The position numbers were made by a program, and so were the translations under genes. DNA of 64,000 nt, from assembly GCA_030248215.1 (NCBI GenBank), contig JASANG010001116.1, positions 34,414 through 98,413 on the forward strand, read 5' to 3'. Below are positions 10,686-22,000 of the stretch, one piece after another. The first letter of the stretch is position 1. Each line of letters starts with the position of its first letter. Source of the stretch: Enoplolaimus lenunculus. Lineage: Eukaryota; Nematoda; Enoplea; Enoplida; Thoracostomopsidae. Under the pieces are notes generated by a model. That model was not told the DNA's origin. It did not search any database and saw nothing but the letters and a program-made list of their open reading frames with translations.

Positions 10686-13600
10686 CTACGTTTCCGCATC
10701 GCTATCCATCTCGACATCTTCTATCTGCAAATCATCCAACATTTCTTGCAAACTTATCGTCGGAATTTCACCTTCGTCATCAATGTCTTGTGTATTTCCG
10801 ACATTCGAAGTTTGTTCCACGGTAATGGCAGTCGACGGCCCATTTGGTTTACGATAAATGTTCACACGTTCCCGATAAGCTCTGTCTTCTTCTAAATCTT
10901 CTAAAAATTCTTCATAATCATTGCCGTCCGCAGACGCGATCATGCCATCTTTAGAAATGTGTTTCAGTTGCCAATTTCGTTTTTTGTTGCGCTTTGCTCG
11001 GCTTGCATAAACCTAAAACAACAAAAAACAAATAACCTCTTTACAGAACTAACAGTAGCAAGGTCTATTGCAAAGTAGCGTTGTTTTAGCAATTTAACTT
11101 TCCACACCAAGCAGTATCACTGAGCTACAAAGCACCATTAGTCTAACGTCCACTAAAACCCAATAAGTTTTAACTCCTCAACACTTTATGAACCAGTCGT
11201 AGTGGAAAAACATGTATTGAGCGAAACTCAGATACACTTAGTTTTAAACAGTAGTTAAACATTCCAATCTTATAAAGCACAAACGGATAGTTTGACCCAC
11301 TTACTTTCCAATTAAGCTAATATGCTATTTAGTTATTAGCTAACCATTCACTGATCTAGTATTATAAACAATCTATACAGATTTCTCGCACCAAAAAATC
11401 ATTTAGTACTAATTTGTTGTTTGTAACCGTGATGATCAGTGAAATAATTGAAAAAGTGTTGAATTAGGTTTATCAGTTAAGCTAATATGCATATTAGCCA
11501 TTACGTATTAACTACTGAATTATTGGTTTTGGAGGTTTGTAAACAACTTATTCACATTCGTTGCACCCAAAACCATCTATTACTCGCATCCCTACCCTCC
11601 AGTACTCAAATTAGATTGCTTGTAACCAGGGTTCAACCGGAATTCCTGTTTCAGCCGCAATTCCTGCAAAAATTCAATTCCTGTTCCTGTTCCTGCATTC
11701 AAAGATGCAGGCACCTGAATTTTTACGATTTTGCGTCAAATTATTAATAATCATTTAAATACTGAAAACTTTGTCTTTGAAAAATTGTTATTTCGAAATG
11801 AGTGTTTTTGCCATCAGCTCAATTTTGTCAATAAACTGTGTATGGCTTGTTTTCGCATGATGATGAAATAGCTGAAAATACGCTAATGCCATTTTTAGCA
11901 AGTTTTCTGAAAAGTTCAACGGTAATTTGGCGATTAAAACTAATTCAATTTCCGGTTCCTGTTCCAGTTCCTGCAGAGAAATTCGATTCCTGTTCCTGTT
12001 CCGGCCAAATTTAGTTCCCGTTGGAGCCCTGCTTGTACCCATATTGGTGTAAAAAATCCTCGGTGAGTCTCGTTACAATCCCAAGACCATGACATAATTT
12101 AACAAAATCTTTATAGCACTGAACCCTTTGTCACATGTATGTATAATAATTAATTCAAGGCACAAATTCAAATCAATTGACGTATACAGATTGTTTAAAG
12201 TTGGTCACAGTAATTTATTTCGAAACGAGTGTTTTTGGAATTAGGTCAATTTTGTTAATAAACTGTCTGTGATGGGTTTTCGCAAATTTTGATGATCAAA
12301 TAGCTGAAAATTCACTCAAGCAATTTTTTTGCCAAGTTTTTTAAACAGTCCAACAGTAATTCGGTGACGAAAAGTATTTTCAAATTCCGGTTCCTGTTCC
12401 TGTTCCAGCAAAGTTTAGTTCCTGTTGGAACCCTGCAAAATACGTATCCATGTTCGCTTATAGACCGTTTCAAAAACCTAAACACATTACTACACCCCCA
12501 TACCTTTTTCACTAACACCACATCTGGCACATATTCTGGTTTCATCGCAGCCAAAGTATCGTTATTGCTATTTGCGTTTGCCAAATCGTAGCCGAGCACT
12601 GCATCGCCAACCGATAACAAATGACCAAGATGTGTTTTGGTGCTAATTTCGCTCACATCAGGCTTACCCAGATCACAACTTCTAGCTACCCACGCATCCG
12701 CTAGCACGTGCCTTCCAGACACGTGCCCACGGCCAGAGGCGTGTGGTACAGCAGCAGGTTCAATATCGATAACGGTGAATTCAACCAATTGATTTGAATG
12801 CATAACTGCCTAAAATTAGAGCGCGCAATTTTCACTGTAAGCACTGAAAAATTTCGGGGTAAGGGGGGTCAGGGCCTTGGGACCTCCTACCATGTGTTTT
12901 CCAATATCGTAGGCCAATCTGCTTTTAGGCCAATTATGTGATAATTGGCACAGACCAATTTGCTATTCTATGTAAACAGAACCAACCAGCGTTGGTTGGA
13001 CTTTACTGTGTAGCTAAAGGATAAATCTTTAAATTGCTAATTGGTTACAAATTAGTCTAAACCAAGCAGTTTGGCCTAGGATATCATAACAAAACAATTA
13101 ACAACATCTGAACACCATTAACCAGGGTGCGACCGGAATTACAATTTACCGGAACCGGAACCGGAAAGTGAAAAATGGATTTCAGCAAACATTTCATTTA
13201 ATCGTATTTTTTGCTTTTTTATTTATGAAACAACCTTAGTCGAACATAGCTATTTATTTTATTTGTTGTATTTTAGATTTTCGTCGTCGACTGAAGTGAA
13301 ATCCACCATCAATGGCTTATATTCGGAGTACAAGTGGCTTTCAAAAGAGATTCTTAAAAACTAGCAAAATTAAGAAAACGGCCAAATTATAACACCGGAA
13401 TTTTTAAATCCGGTAAAAATTTACCGGAACCGGAAGGTGAAAAAATGCCGAAACCGGAAGCGGAATTCCGGTTGTACCCTGCCATTAACATCACCTAAAC
13501 TATTTTGTACCTCAAATGGAGATCTCCAGTATACCGCAGGTGACAACTCAGCAATTTGGCACGTAGAAGGATCGACCAAATGTAACAGATTCGACACGCG

Positions 13601-16592
13601 ATGACAAACACAAATTTGCGACAAATTTCCAAGCGTTTGGGCGAGCTTTTTTGGAAGACAAACCAAGCTGTCTTTACAGATAGGAGCCAACGAAACAGAG
13701 AATGTATGCTTATAGTCGTACGTATTGTTATGCGTATCGTGCGAAACCAGTTCTTGAGCTGTTTTAAATCTAGAAAAATATAGATAATGCAACTAAAGTC
13801 ACAGAGGGTTCGTCCCGAAACATTTGTATACATCTGAATAAATGTTGGCAGAAAAACAAGAGACAGTTCAAACAACACATAAAAATATAGAAATAAAATG
13901 TATTAAAGGTCCGCCTCCCCCGAAATAAAATACTGGGACCAGCAAAGAATCATTATGATCATAGATTCATTCATTCAATTTGTTCAGCAAAATACACATA
14001 CGAAAACAATCTACTCCACTACTTTCCACAACCAACAGAAAGCACTGACTAATAATCAATTGTAACTACTGCTGAAACAAGAAGCACACAGGCGTTCTCA
14101 ACTTCGTTTCAAATGTATATAATTTTGTTCTTAACATAATCTATAATAGTGATATAAGTGTCGGCTACACGCAAAAACTTACTCATATCAAAACTCTTGC
14201 TTCAGCGTGTATCACTCACCTAGCAGGCAACACAGTTTGAACGAAATCCACCATTTTCTGTCCGTCTTGTTTGTTCGCAAAGAAAAAGTCAATTCCTGCG
14301 GATGTTGGCATGATACCAGTTGTTGATTTATGAGCATTGTGCTTCAGGATTAGTTGTTCTAAATAGAACAGTGTCTTTTTGTGTGTCACTTTTTGTCGAA
14401 CCTGAAATTAACAATTAAACAGTAAAGGAAGTTTTTGTCTGACCTGAAATTAACAATTAAACACTAAACCACTTCGTGTAGAAAAGCGAAGTTTATAAAA
14501 TAGTTGGATATAAGTACTGTTGTAAGTAGGGCATTGTCTTTTTGTGCAGTGCCTTTAATAAAACACGACATTAAAGTTAAACTGTATTTTGGGTAGAAAA
14601 GGGAAGCCCGCAAAATAGTTCGCCATATGCGCTGTCACACTGCAACTGTGATCGCGATTTCCTATTCACAACCGACTTTTGCATTGAATACTACGATACC
14701 AGATACTCATTATGATTCAGACGCATTTGCCAAAGAGGAAATTACAAGTAATCAAAATTTGTATTGTAAGAGATTGCGTTCAAATTACGAGCAATCAAAT
14801 CTAATATACCCTCGCATTTGAAACGCAATCGCGACAGTAGATAATTCTGTCCATGACCGTAATTCGTATACTCTTCCCATTAATCATTCTAAATAATTCT
14901 ACGTACCTGAACAACAGATCTCCAATAGTCCTTCGCTTCAATTTTATGACATTGATCACACATTTGACTGAGAACAATAAATTCAATCAGAAAGACTTGC
15001 TGAACTGTCAGACCGTTTAGTACTTGTTGCTGTATGGTTAATTTCACCTGAAAACCCAATCACATAAAACACAAACATTTTAAATACTATATCGCCTACC
15101 GCTAGATATTTTTTGAAAACAACCAGTACGTGCGCTGTGTGATAGTGTGATAGTAAACACGGATAAAGGTAATTTTTTACACCAAAGAAACGACAGCTTC
15201 ACGATGACTACACACACTAACGTATCCACTTGAATTGTAGTTGTGCGTATGACCCAATCAGACGACTATGTGCACAAATACGTACAGTGTAAATCTCAAT
15301 ACAAACAACTTATCTAGTTTGATTGACAATAAACTCAAGCTTCGTACTTTGAGACGTTTAGAATGTGGTTCGGTCCAAACAAAACCGGCATCAATTAAGC
15401 GAACCTGAAACATTAAATAACATAAGGCGCAGAGTTCCAACAGGAACTGTTTCTCTGGATGCAGGAACCGAGCAAGATTTATTTTTTCTCCAGAAGAGGA
15501 ATTCATATTTTCGAAGTGACAAGAACAGGAATTGCAAAATATATTGCACCACGAATACTGTTAATTGACTATAACGGATAATAAAATATATTGTTCGTCA
15601 ACTGTTTTGTGTTTTCATTTGCCAATTTTCAAAGTTCTACAATATGCGTTAAAAAATTTAAAATAAAAAGAATGTGCAAAGAAAATGTGCGTTGTGGAAC
15701 GAAATTGTGTTACACTAAAAACTTTACGACGTAAATTTTTATTGCTGAGTGGATTCTTCATAATTTGCCACAAAACTGTAACAATTCCGGTTCCTACGTC
15801 TTTCAATGAGGGACCAGGAAACCGCAACAGGAATAGAAATTTTACAGGAAATCCGATTAAACCCAGATATGTCGCATATCATATTTAGCACAATATAATC
15901 TAGCCTCGGGCAGAACTAAGTGTACAAATCGACTGTGTCTGTCAACTATTTAAATTTACATACTTTATCCAATCCTTTAATTCGTTTCAAACAAATCTGC
16001 AACAATTCCTTTGACTCCAGCGCAGCAGGAATCCACGTTGCTGGCGGCGACAAGTATCGTTCACAAAAGCGGCAGAAAGTTAGCTGAGCCTGGAACAGTA
16101 CTAAATTCTTAACAACGGAGCAAATAGAAGCTAAATTCTATTATCACACAAATACCCAACCTGCGCAACGTCTTATTTGACAGCAAAATTAACTTAAATC
16201 TACGCTGCAAAAGAACAATAACATAATGCCGACTTTAGGCGTCTGGCATCGTTCGACAACGCACTTGTTGCACATGCGGCAGTGGACAGCGCCACACCAC
16301 AGGTACAGCACCACCTAAAATTTTAAAATGTTCAAAAAATAATTAGTACTTGCATTACAACTGGCCACAAACAAAACTTTACGAAAATACTCAAATCCTC
16401 AACATAGGCGGATGAAGTTTACTGAAAAGCGTGCCAACGACAGCTCACCTGTTTAGTGATACCTTCAGTGATATCGACTTTCATCTTCAAACAATCTAAA
16501 CACATATTTGCTTGATTTGGCTGTATTGCGACGCCACACTCACAACATAAAATAGTTGCCACTGTGGTAGTAGTACTAGAAACGTACTCCAT
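10686..16592 (-). CDS. NMD3: NMD3, 60S ribosomal subunit export adaptor, 8 exons, 517 aa
   Basis: Exons (minus): 16592-16449, 16089-15964, 15404-15348, 15047-14907, 14401-14220, 13769-13495, 12805-12504, 11012-10686. Phases agree at every junction. NMD3 binds the large ribosomal subunit in the nucleus and links it to the CRM1/XPO1 exporter. Paired Cys motifs are present: CCECG and CLDC in exon 1, CRFC in exon 2 and CDQC in exon 4, as in the zinc-binding N-terminal region. Near-identity to animal NMD3 is seen in RLIDAGFVWTEPHSKRLK, in AQELVSHDTHNNTYDYKHTF and in THLGHLLSVGDAVLGYDLAN. The last exon has the acidic C-terminus (DYEEFLEDLEEDRAYRE, then ISLQEMLDDLQIED), the region that holds the nuclear export signal in the family. 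Length is close to the human protein (503 aa). An acceptor-like CTGTTTCAG ends 13 bases before the ATG. Introns carry several MITEs, one only 13 bp from a donor. Confidence 0.96.
11187..11600. repeat. Degenerate repeat also found at 25800-26590
   Basis: It shares CCAGTCGTAGTG, AAGCTAATATGC and ATTGGTTTTGGAGGTTTGTAAAC blocks with 25800-26590. It contains about two copies of a unit near 150 bp. It lies in the last NMD3 intron. Confidence 0.6.
11627..12031. mobile_element. hAT-like MITE, GGTTCCTGTTCC subfamily
   Basis: It begins CAGGGTTCAACCGGAATTCC and ends GTTCCCGTTGGAGCCCTG. Flanks CTTGTAAC (11619-11626) and CTTGTACC (12032-12039) form an 8-bp target duplication with one change. Subterminal stretches repeat CCTGTTCC. 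A left-truncated relative lies at about 12215-12435. Confidence 0.8.
12215..12435. mobile_element. Truncated hAT-like MITE, GGTTCCTGTTCC subfamily
   Basis: The right end reads TTCCTGTTGGAACCCTG and the interior matches the right half of 11627-12031. The left terminus is missing. It abuts NMD3 exon 7 (ends 12504) within the last intron. Confidence 0.65.
13123..13481. mobile_element. hAT-like MITE, ACCGGAACCGG subfamily, beside NMD3 exon 6 donor
   Basis: It starts CAGGGTGCGACCGG and ends CCGGTTGTACCCTG, with a perfect 8-bp target duplication CCATTAAC on both sides (13115-13122, 13482-13489). Subterminal ACCGGAACCGGAA repeats are present. The right border is 13 bp inside intron 6 of NMD3, whose donor GT is at 13494-13493. 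Confidence 0.88.
14401..14470 (-). repeat. 42-bp tandem duplication of the NMD3 exon 5 acceptor
   Basis: The block CCTGAAATTAACAATTAAAC occurs at 14401 and again at 14443. On the gene strand this gives two copies of TTAATTGTTAATTTCAG followed by GTTCGACAAAAA (real exon 5 start) or GTCAGACAAAAA (upstream copy). The distance of 42 bases is in frame, but the upstream choice meets TAA before the real exon. A more degenerate copy of nearby sequence occurs at about 14530-14610. Confidence 0.75.
15428..15866. mobile_element. Diverged hAT-like MITE, GTTCC subfamily
   Basis: GAGTTCCAACAGGAACTG at the left and CAATTCCGGTTCC then AGGAAATCCGATTAAACCC at the right resemble the family ends, but the termini are worn and I saw no clear target duplication. 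It lies in NMD3 intron 2. Confidence 0.45.
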
Positions 16593-16605
16593 AATCGAAC
16601 GTTTT

Positions 16606-16616
16606 CTGAAACAGGA
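16606..16616 (-). promoter_or_regulatory. Possible trans-splice acceptor of NMD3
   Basis: On the minus strand CCTGTTTCAG ends 13 bases before the NMD3 ATG. It matches the 3' splice-site form used by this genome's introns. A spliced-leader acceptor or a 5' UTR intron are both possible. Confidence 0.4.
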
Positions 16617-16688
16617 CCGCTAAAATGATACAGATCTGGGCCAATGTTACTTTTATTGCCTTTAAGCTAAAGCTTGATTTTCCAAGTT

Positions 16689-16959
16689 TTAACTCCTTCT
16701 CACATTGAGTTACCTATAGGCAACTCAGCGCAGTGTATATACGTTAAATATTATATATCGCACCGTGTTTAATAATTGCAACACGTATACATAGTACTAA
16801 ATCACCACAACACTTGAGAGCCTTCTCGGACTCGAGCGTCAAGCTCCTATAGCTGAGTGGTGATGGTATACGCCTCCCACTCCAGTCACTTGAGTTCGAT
16901 TCCTAGCGTAAAAGTAGGTCCCAAGGGAAATAGAAAATATTCATGTGAGAAAGGGTTAA
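16689..16959 (+). mobile_element. TTAA-flanked MITE with tRNA-like core (copy 2)
   Basis: TTAACTCCTTCTCACATTGAG at the left, ATGTGAGAAAGGGTTAA at the right. The A-box-like TAGCTGAGTGGTGATGG and B-box-like GAGTTCGATTCC lie at about 16848-16915. Confidence 0.75.
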
Positions 16960-16984
16960 GCGAAAAATTCTCAGTTTACTATCT

Positions 16985-17256
16985 ATAACCCCTTCGCACA
17001 CTGAGTTGCCTATAGGCAACTCAGCGCAGTGTATATACAGTAAATAATATATATCGCACCGTGTTTAACAATTGCAACACGTATACATAATAGTACTAAA
17101 TCGCCACAACACTTGAGAGCCCCCTCGGGCTCAAGCGTCAAGCTGCTATAGCTGAGTGGTGATGGTATACGCCTCCCACTCTAGTCACTGTAGTTCGAAT
17201 CCTAGCGTAAAAGAAGGTCTCAGGGGAAATAGAAAATATTCATGAGAAAGGGTTAA
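16985..17256 (+). mobile_element. TTAA-type MITE with tRNA-like core (copy 3)
   Basis: It follows copy 2 in the same orientation after only about 25 bp. The left end is ATAACCCCTTCGCACACTGAG (TTAA worn) and the right end GAGAAAGGGTTAA. The tRNA-like core is at about 17145-17213. Confidence 0.72.
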
Positions 17257-19076
17257 GCCTAAACGTTGAAAATGTGTGTTCCTAAGGCTAAGCAAACAAA
17301 TGTAGTTTAGAATGTAAGACTACTCTTTTCCATACCCACCAGAAACCGGGACGGCCCTAAAAGTAACGGGCCAGATCAGGGTGCAACCGGAGGTGGTGAC
17401 GCGAAATTAGGTATATTAAACAATATAAAGCTTTGCGAAAAAAATTTGTTTGTTTATTTCTAGCAAATCTATAGATTAGGGCTGTAATAACAGCATTAGC
17501 ATACCCCTACGCCTAATGCGCGATGTGTACAAGGGACGGTATGTCACGTGATATTGTGGGACATTTATGCGAATATCATGATATTCCAGAATTTCAACGA
17601 ATATCATATGACATTCAGCGGGACAGTATAACCTTTGGCTACAATTAAATGAATGAAAAGTTGGACAGTAGCGGCACAAATGTTTTGAATACCAAATACA
17701 CGCCTGTAAATTCATTTCCGACACAAAACCGCTTAGAGAAAGTGCCATAATTCAAAAATTCAAATTCTACCTCAAGCACGCAGATGTTTGAAGTTTACAT
17801 GAGTATTCAAATACAGCTGCTAAGCAAACGTTGAAATTTCTCCCAAATTTCTCAAGAGCTGTAAACAAACCTCACATCGGTCGGCGTTCGTCCAAAAACG
17901 GTCCGATTCAAAAACTTTTTCAACTTTCGGCTTTTCATCACATCTCATATTCCAAACAGGAAGTTCAATTTTTTGACTAATTTGCAGATATCAACTCAGT
18001 GATGTGCATGTCCGATTGCAGAACTCTCATCACCTGTCATCTCACAAAAGATCTTAGAAACAAAATACGGAAAATGTAAGCAAAAAATTTATTTACAACA
18101 AAGGTTGTATAATTGACATGCAATAATGTAAAAATAATTGCGCTAACGTTGATTGGAACAGGTAAACGACTACTTTAAGGGGCGTAACAGTAAATTAACC
18201 GTATTCCTAAGCCTAAGCGTTGCAAAAGTCAGTTCCTAAGCCTAAGCAAAAAATGTAATATAGAATCTAAACCTACTTTTACGAAATTTTCATACGCACT
18301 TAAAATGTCAATAAAAGTTTGTACAAAACAGCGAATCGTGAAAAATAACTTGGTAGATCTTACTTGTAAAAATCCCATTACAAAAGAATAGCACCTATAC
18401 CCACTGACCAAACCGACGCTTCTATTTTGATTTACCGCAAACTAATTCGACGTCTTGCCCCTGTAGGCCAACAAATGCAACAAGCTTGCATAATACATAT
18501 GTGACTACACGTTTCTTTACTTTTGTTCAAATAGTCCATTCGCTTAGGTTTCTATACGGAAGAACACGCCTAGGCGAATACAGTATCGCGGCTAAATTCC
18601 AAGCCACTACCCTAACTTGTTAGATAGAGACCTTGTTCACAACGGGGACATGTATATGCGAGTAAATGGACAATGTTTTCTTTTTCAGCTTATGCCAAAA
18701 TTTTACTGCGCCAAAAATACTTCTATAGCGCCAAACCAGTCACCCTGTAACACTATTTTAAAACCTATTTGTTTCTCACAATGTAATGATGACGTCATTA
18801 TAATTTTTTTCGGAAAATGTCAAAAAATTTAGAAAATCAAAAATACTTTTGCAGCACCAAAAATACGTCTATGGCGCATTTGCGCAGTTGTTAGCTCAAA
18901 AGAACTCTGCAGCGGTTAAAGACACAAAATTTTTTAAACTCTCCTTATGGACCCCATTATTCGAAGAACCGAGACACGTGCCCATGGTACCCTAGTTGGC
19001 AGCCGCTTCGCTGGGCTAATGAACAACATAAACAAAATTTAAAATTACCACACAACATATAATTATCAACTACTTT

Positions 19077-22000
19077 TTATTTATCCATTCCACCCAGGAC
19101 CTTAATGACCATGCACAACCGTTTGCGGTCACCCATAGAAACGCCGAGTTCTTTTAAATCATCAACACTCAACGACTGAAGTATAGTCGGATCCGTTAAA
19201 TTCTCACGACTTAAAATATCAAGCGTTTCCTCGCCAATGCTCACTGCGGTCAACAGTCGAACAATTTGATCCGACGTAAAATCATCAGCTGAAAATAACG
19301 ACTATTCTTAGTTGTATGCCGTTACAGTTAGCCTAAAAGTATTCGCCGCACGATGACGAAACTAAATCGAAGGTAAATGAAGAACTAAAAAATATTTGGC
19401 GCATCTAGCAAAGTGCAGTGGAAATCATAACTACGTGATTTGAATCAGAATCTAACTGGAATCATTATTCCGATTGCACTTTAAATCAGAATCAGTGCCG
19501 TTCACTATGAAAAATGCACGCAATCTACCCTAGCTGTTTAAGCCAAAACAGAATGAAGAATTTAAAAAATACAAACAAATTTCAAAAACAATGATATTGT
19601 TAAACAGAGAAATTGTTCACTAGACAGCCTCAGCAATTTATGTCTAAATATGAACACAAAAACCTGCGAACTAGAGCCACATAAACTTGTCTGGAAGAAA
19701 CAAAGCCAAGCTACGTACAGCAAGATTATACTAACCTGATAGAACTGCCCCTTTTTGAACCAATGTGCTCAGTAAGGCGACTACCGATTTTTGATCTAAA
19801 TTTCGACTGTCCAATAACATCTGAGAGCTAATGCTATTTTTTTTCGGTGGCTCAGGCGCAGACGAGAATCGAGATGGGCGAGATGTTGCTAACACAGGGG
19901 GTTCAGTAATTGGCGACGCAGGTATCCCAGATGATGACTGTCTGGCTATCCCAGATGTTAATTGTCCAGCTAACCCAGTCGTTGATTGTCCAGTTGTCCC
20001 AGCTGCCGACTGTCTAGCTATCCCAGATGGCCCAGCTCTATTAGCTGCTGGCAAATTGACTCGCCCAGCCGTAGCAACGTTAATAACAGGTGCAGACATG
20101 CGCGTATTGCCGTTCGACTCACCTGCTGCGACAGTTTTTTCAGGTACTGGACCTGTCAAAACGAGACCAGGTGCGATAACATTTTTAGTTTCACGTATTG
20201 CACCTGTTAAAACGAGACCAGGTGCGATAACATTTTTAGCTAATGCAGATGCCTGAGTTATACCAGTATGCGGCGTTCGCATAGACACAGGATTCTCATA
20301 CGCCGACGCGTACTTCTGAAGTAAACTCGGTTGGGCAATATTTTGCGCGGCCGCCGTGGCACGAATATTTGTTTTCTCATACATCCTTATTGACCCACTT
20401 GAAGTTTTACCGTAATTGTTAGTCACACTAGACGCGCTGCTAGCTTTATCCCGAAACTTTTCCCATAACTTTTCTGACTGGCCGGCTATTGAATTCACAG
20501 GTTTGACGCTTTCAAGGGACGGCACAGTGGCATGGCGTTGGTTTACCTGTCCCACGCTCTTTAACGCCGGCTTGTACGGTACTGTGGGTGCTACTCCAGT
20601 CCCATCACGTGAACCACTAGCCCTGAAGCTATTCTCAGACTTTGCTAACGGAACCAAATTCGCAATCTTCGCACTAACAGCTGGTGCAACATTGGTTGGT
20701 ACAGTCGACAACACTTGTTTCTGCGGCTTCTTTGGCTGCTGACTCTGGGGTGCAGGCCTAGTTTTAGCTGCATCTGCAATCTGCGGGGTTACATTATCAA
20801 GTTTGGATACTTTTGACTTTCCGCTACCTACTGACCCCGTTTGGGCAGACGACCTGCCACTAGTATCCCAAAAGCTATCCCCTTTAGGTTCACTAATTTT
20901 ACTAGCCGGCGCCAAAGATTTCGTGGTCCCCGATTGATGCGCCATCATTTCCGCTTCATTTTTGCGTCGTTTCCGTTGCTGCGCCCCGCTAAGAAGATGC
21001 ATTGGTAGACGGAAAATATCAAGTTCAGTTTGGTTATGCTTCTGATTTTGTCCACTATTCTGTGCTTGCGTTTTTTGTTTTTCTTGATATCGTTTCTTTT
21101 GGTACTGTTCGTGTAACTGGAGCATTTTCTGATAATCACTAAACGGTCCAGGAAAAACACTACTGCCCCGATCAGCAGACTGAAATACCGATTGTCTTAT
21201 ATTCGACGCAGGTCCAAACAAAGACTCATTAACAAACTGTTGCTTAAGCCCAAGCTGCTCACCAGGAACACCAAATCCTGGCTGTAGCATCCTCTCTGGC
21301 AAATCAGGCATGCCATTCCCACCCATCCCACCAATAGAATCTGAAAAACAGTCTAAATTGGGTCGACCAAAAGGTATCGCTGCACCAAAACTTTCACCAA
21401 TCGAATTGCTGTTCATGCCAACAGAATGCTGTGGAAATGGCCCAGAAACCGATTGACCTTCTCCAATCCCGAAATTGTTGCCATCGCGCATGTTGACTGA
21501 GTTGCGAAAATTTGCATCAAATACGGCTGAAAAGCCAAAACTTAATATAGTGACACTGATTTCCAATATAAATGCTGTTAGAACTAAAAAAGCGGACATT
21601 CCACGAGTTTCTGAAACCCTATTTAAGTATGACTTAGTAGTTGAGCATATGCTAAACAATTACTTAACCACTTTGTCGCTTTCAAAAACGTACTCGTGTT
21701 AAGTAAATACTTAAGGCGCTGACTCAATTTGATATATTACAGAGTAACAGATCAGACATATAAGCCTTGGACTGCTTAATTATAGCTCATGATGTCTCGT
21801 GAATATAAAGAAACAACTATGGTTTTCTTGTTATGACAATGGCTGGGTTTCTGAAACCTACTTGAGAACGAGTTAATATTTAAGCTCGTGCTAACTAACT
21901 ACTTATCCATTTTGTCGTATATAAACTCATACTTAAGTTACGTGAATACTTAAGTCACTCACCAAATTTAATGAATTCAAGACTAAGTTCTGGCATACTG

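Larger units (their letters stand above)
16593..19076. other. Intergenic between the RNA-binding protein gene and NMD3
   Basis: No exon was recognised. It holds two adjacent TTAA-type tRNA-like MITEs (16689-16959, 16985-17256) and worn TTAGGC-type pieces at about 17260-17370 and 18190-18300. Confidence 0.6.

Noticed and set aside
16205-16315. Cys-rich exon-like piece on the minus strand (CGAVHCRMCNKCVVERCQ) in NMD3 intron 1
   Set aside because: Exon 1 joins exon 2 in phase and the result matches NMD3 without it (ITKQ|AQLTFCRFCERY); no GT donor in the right phase was seen.
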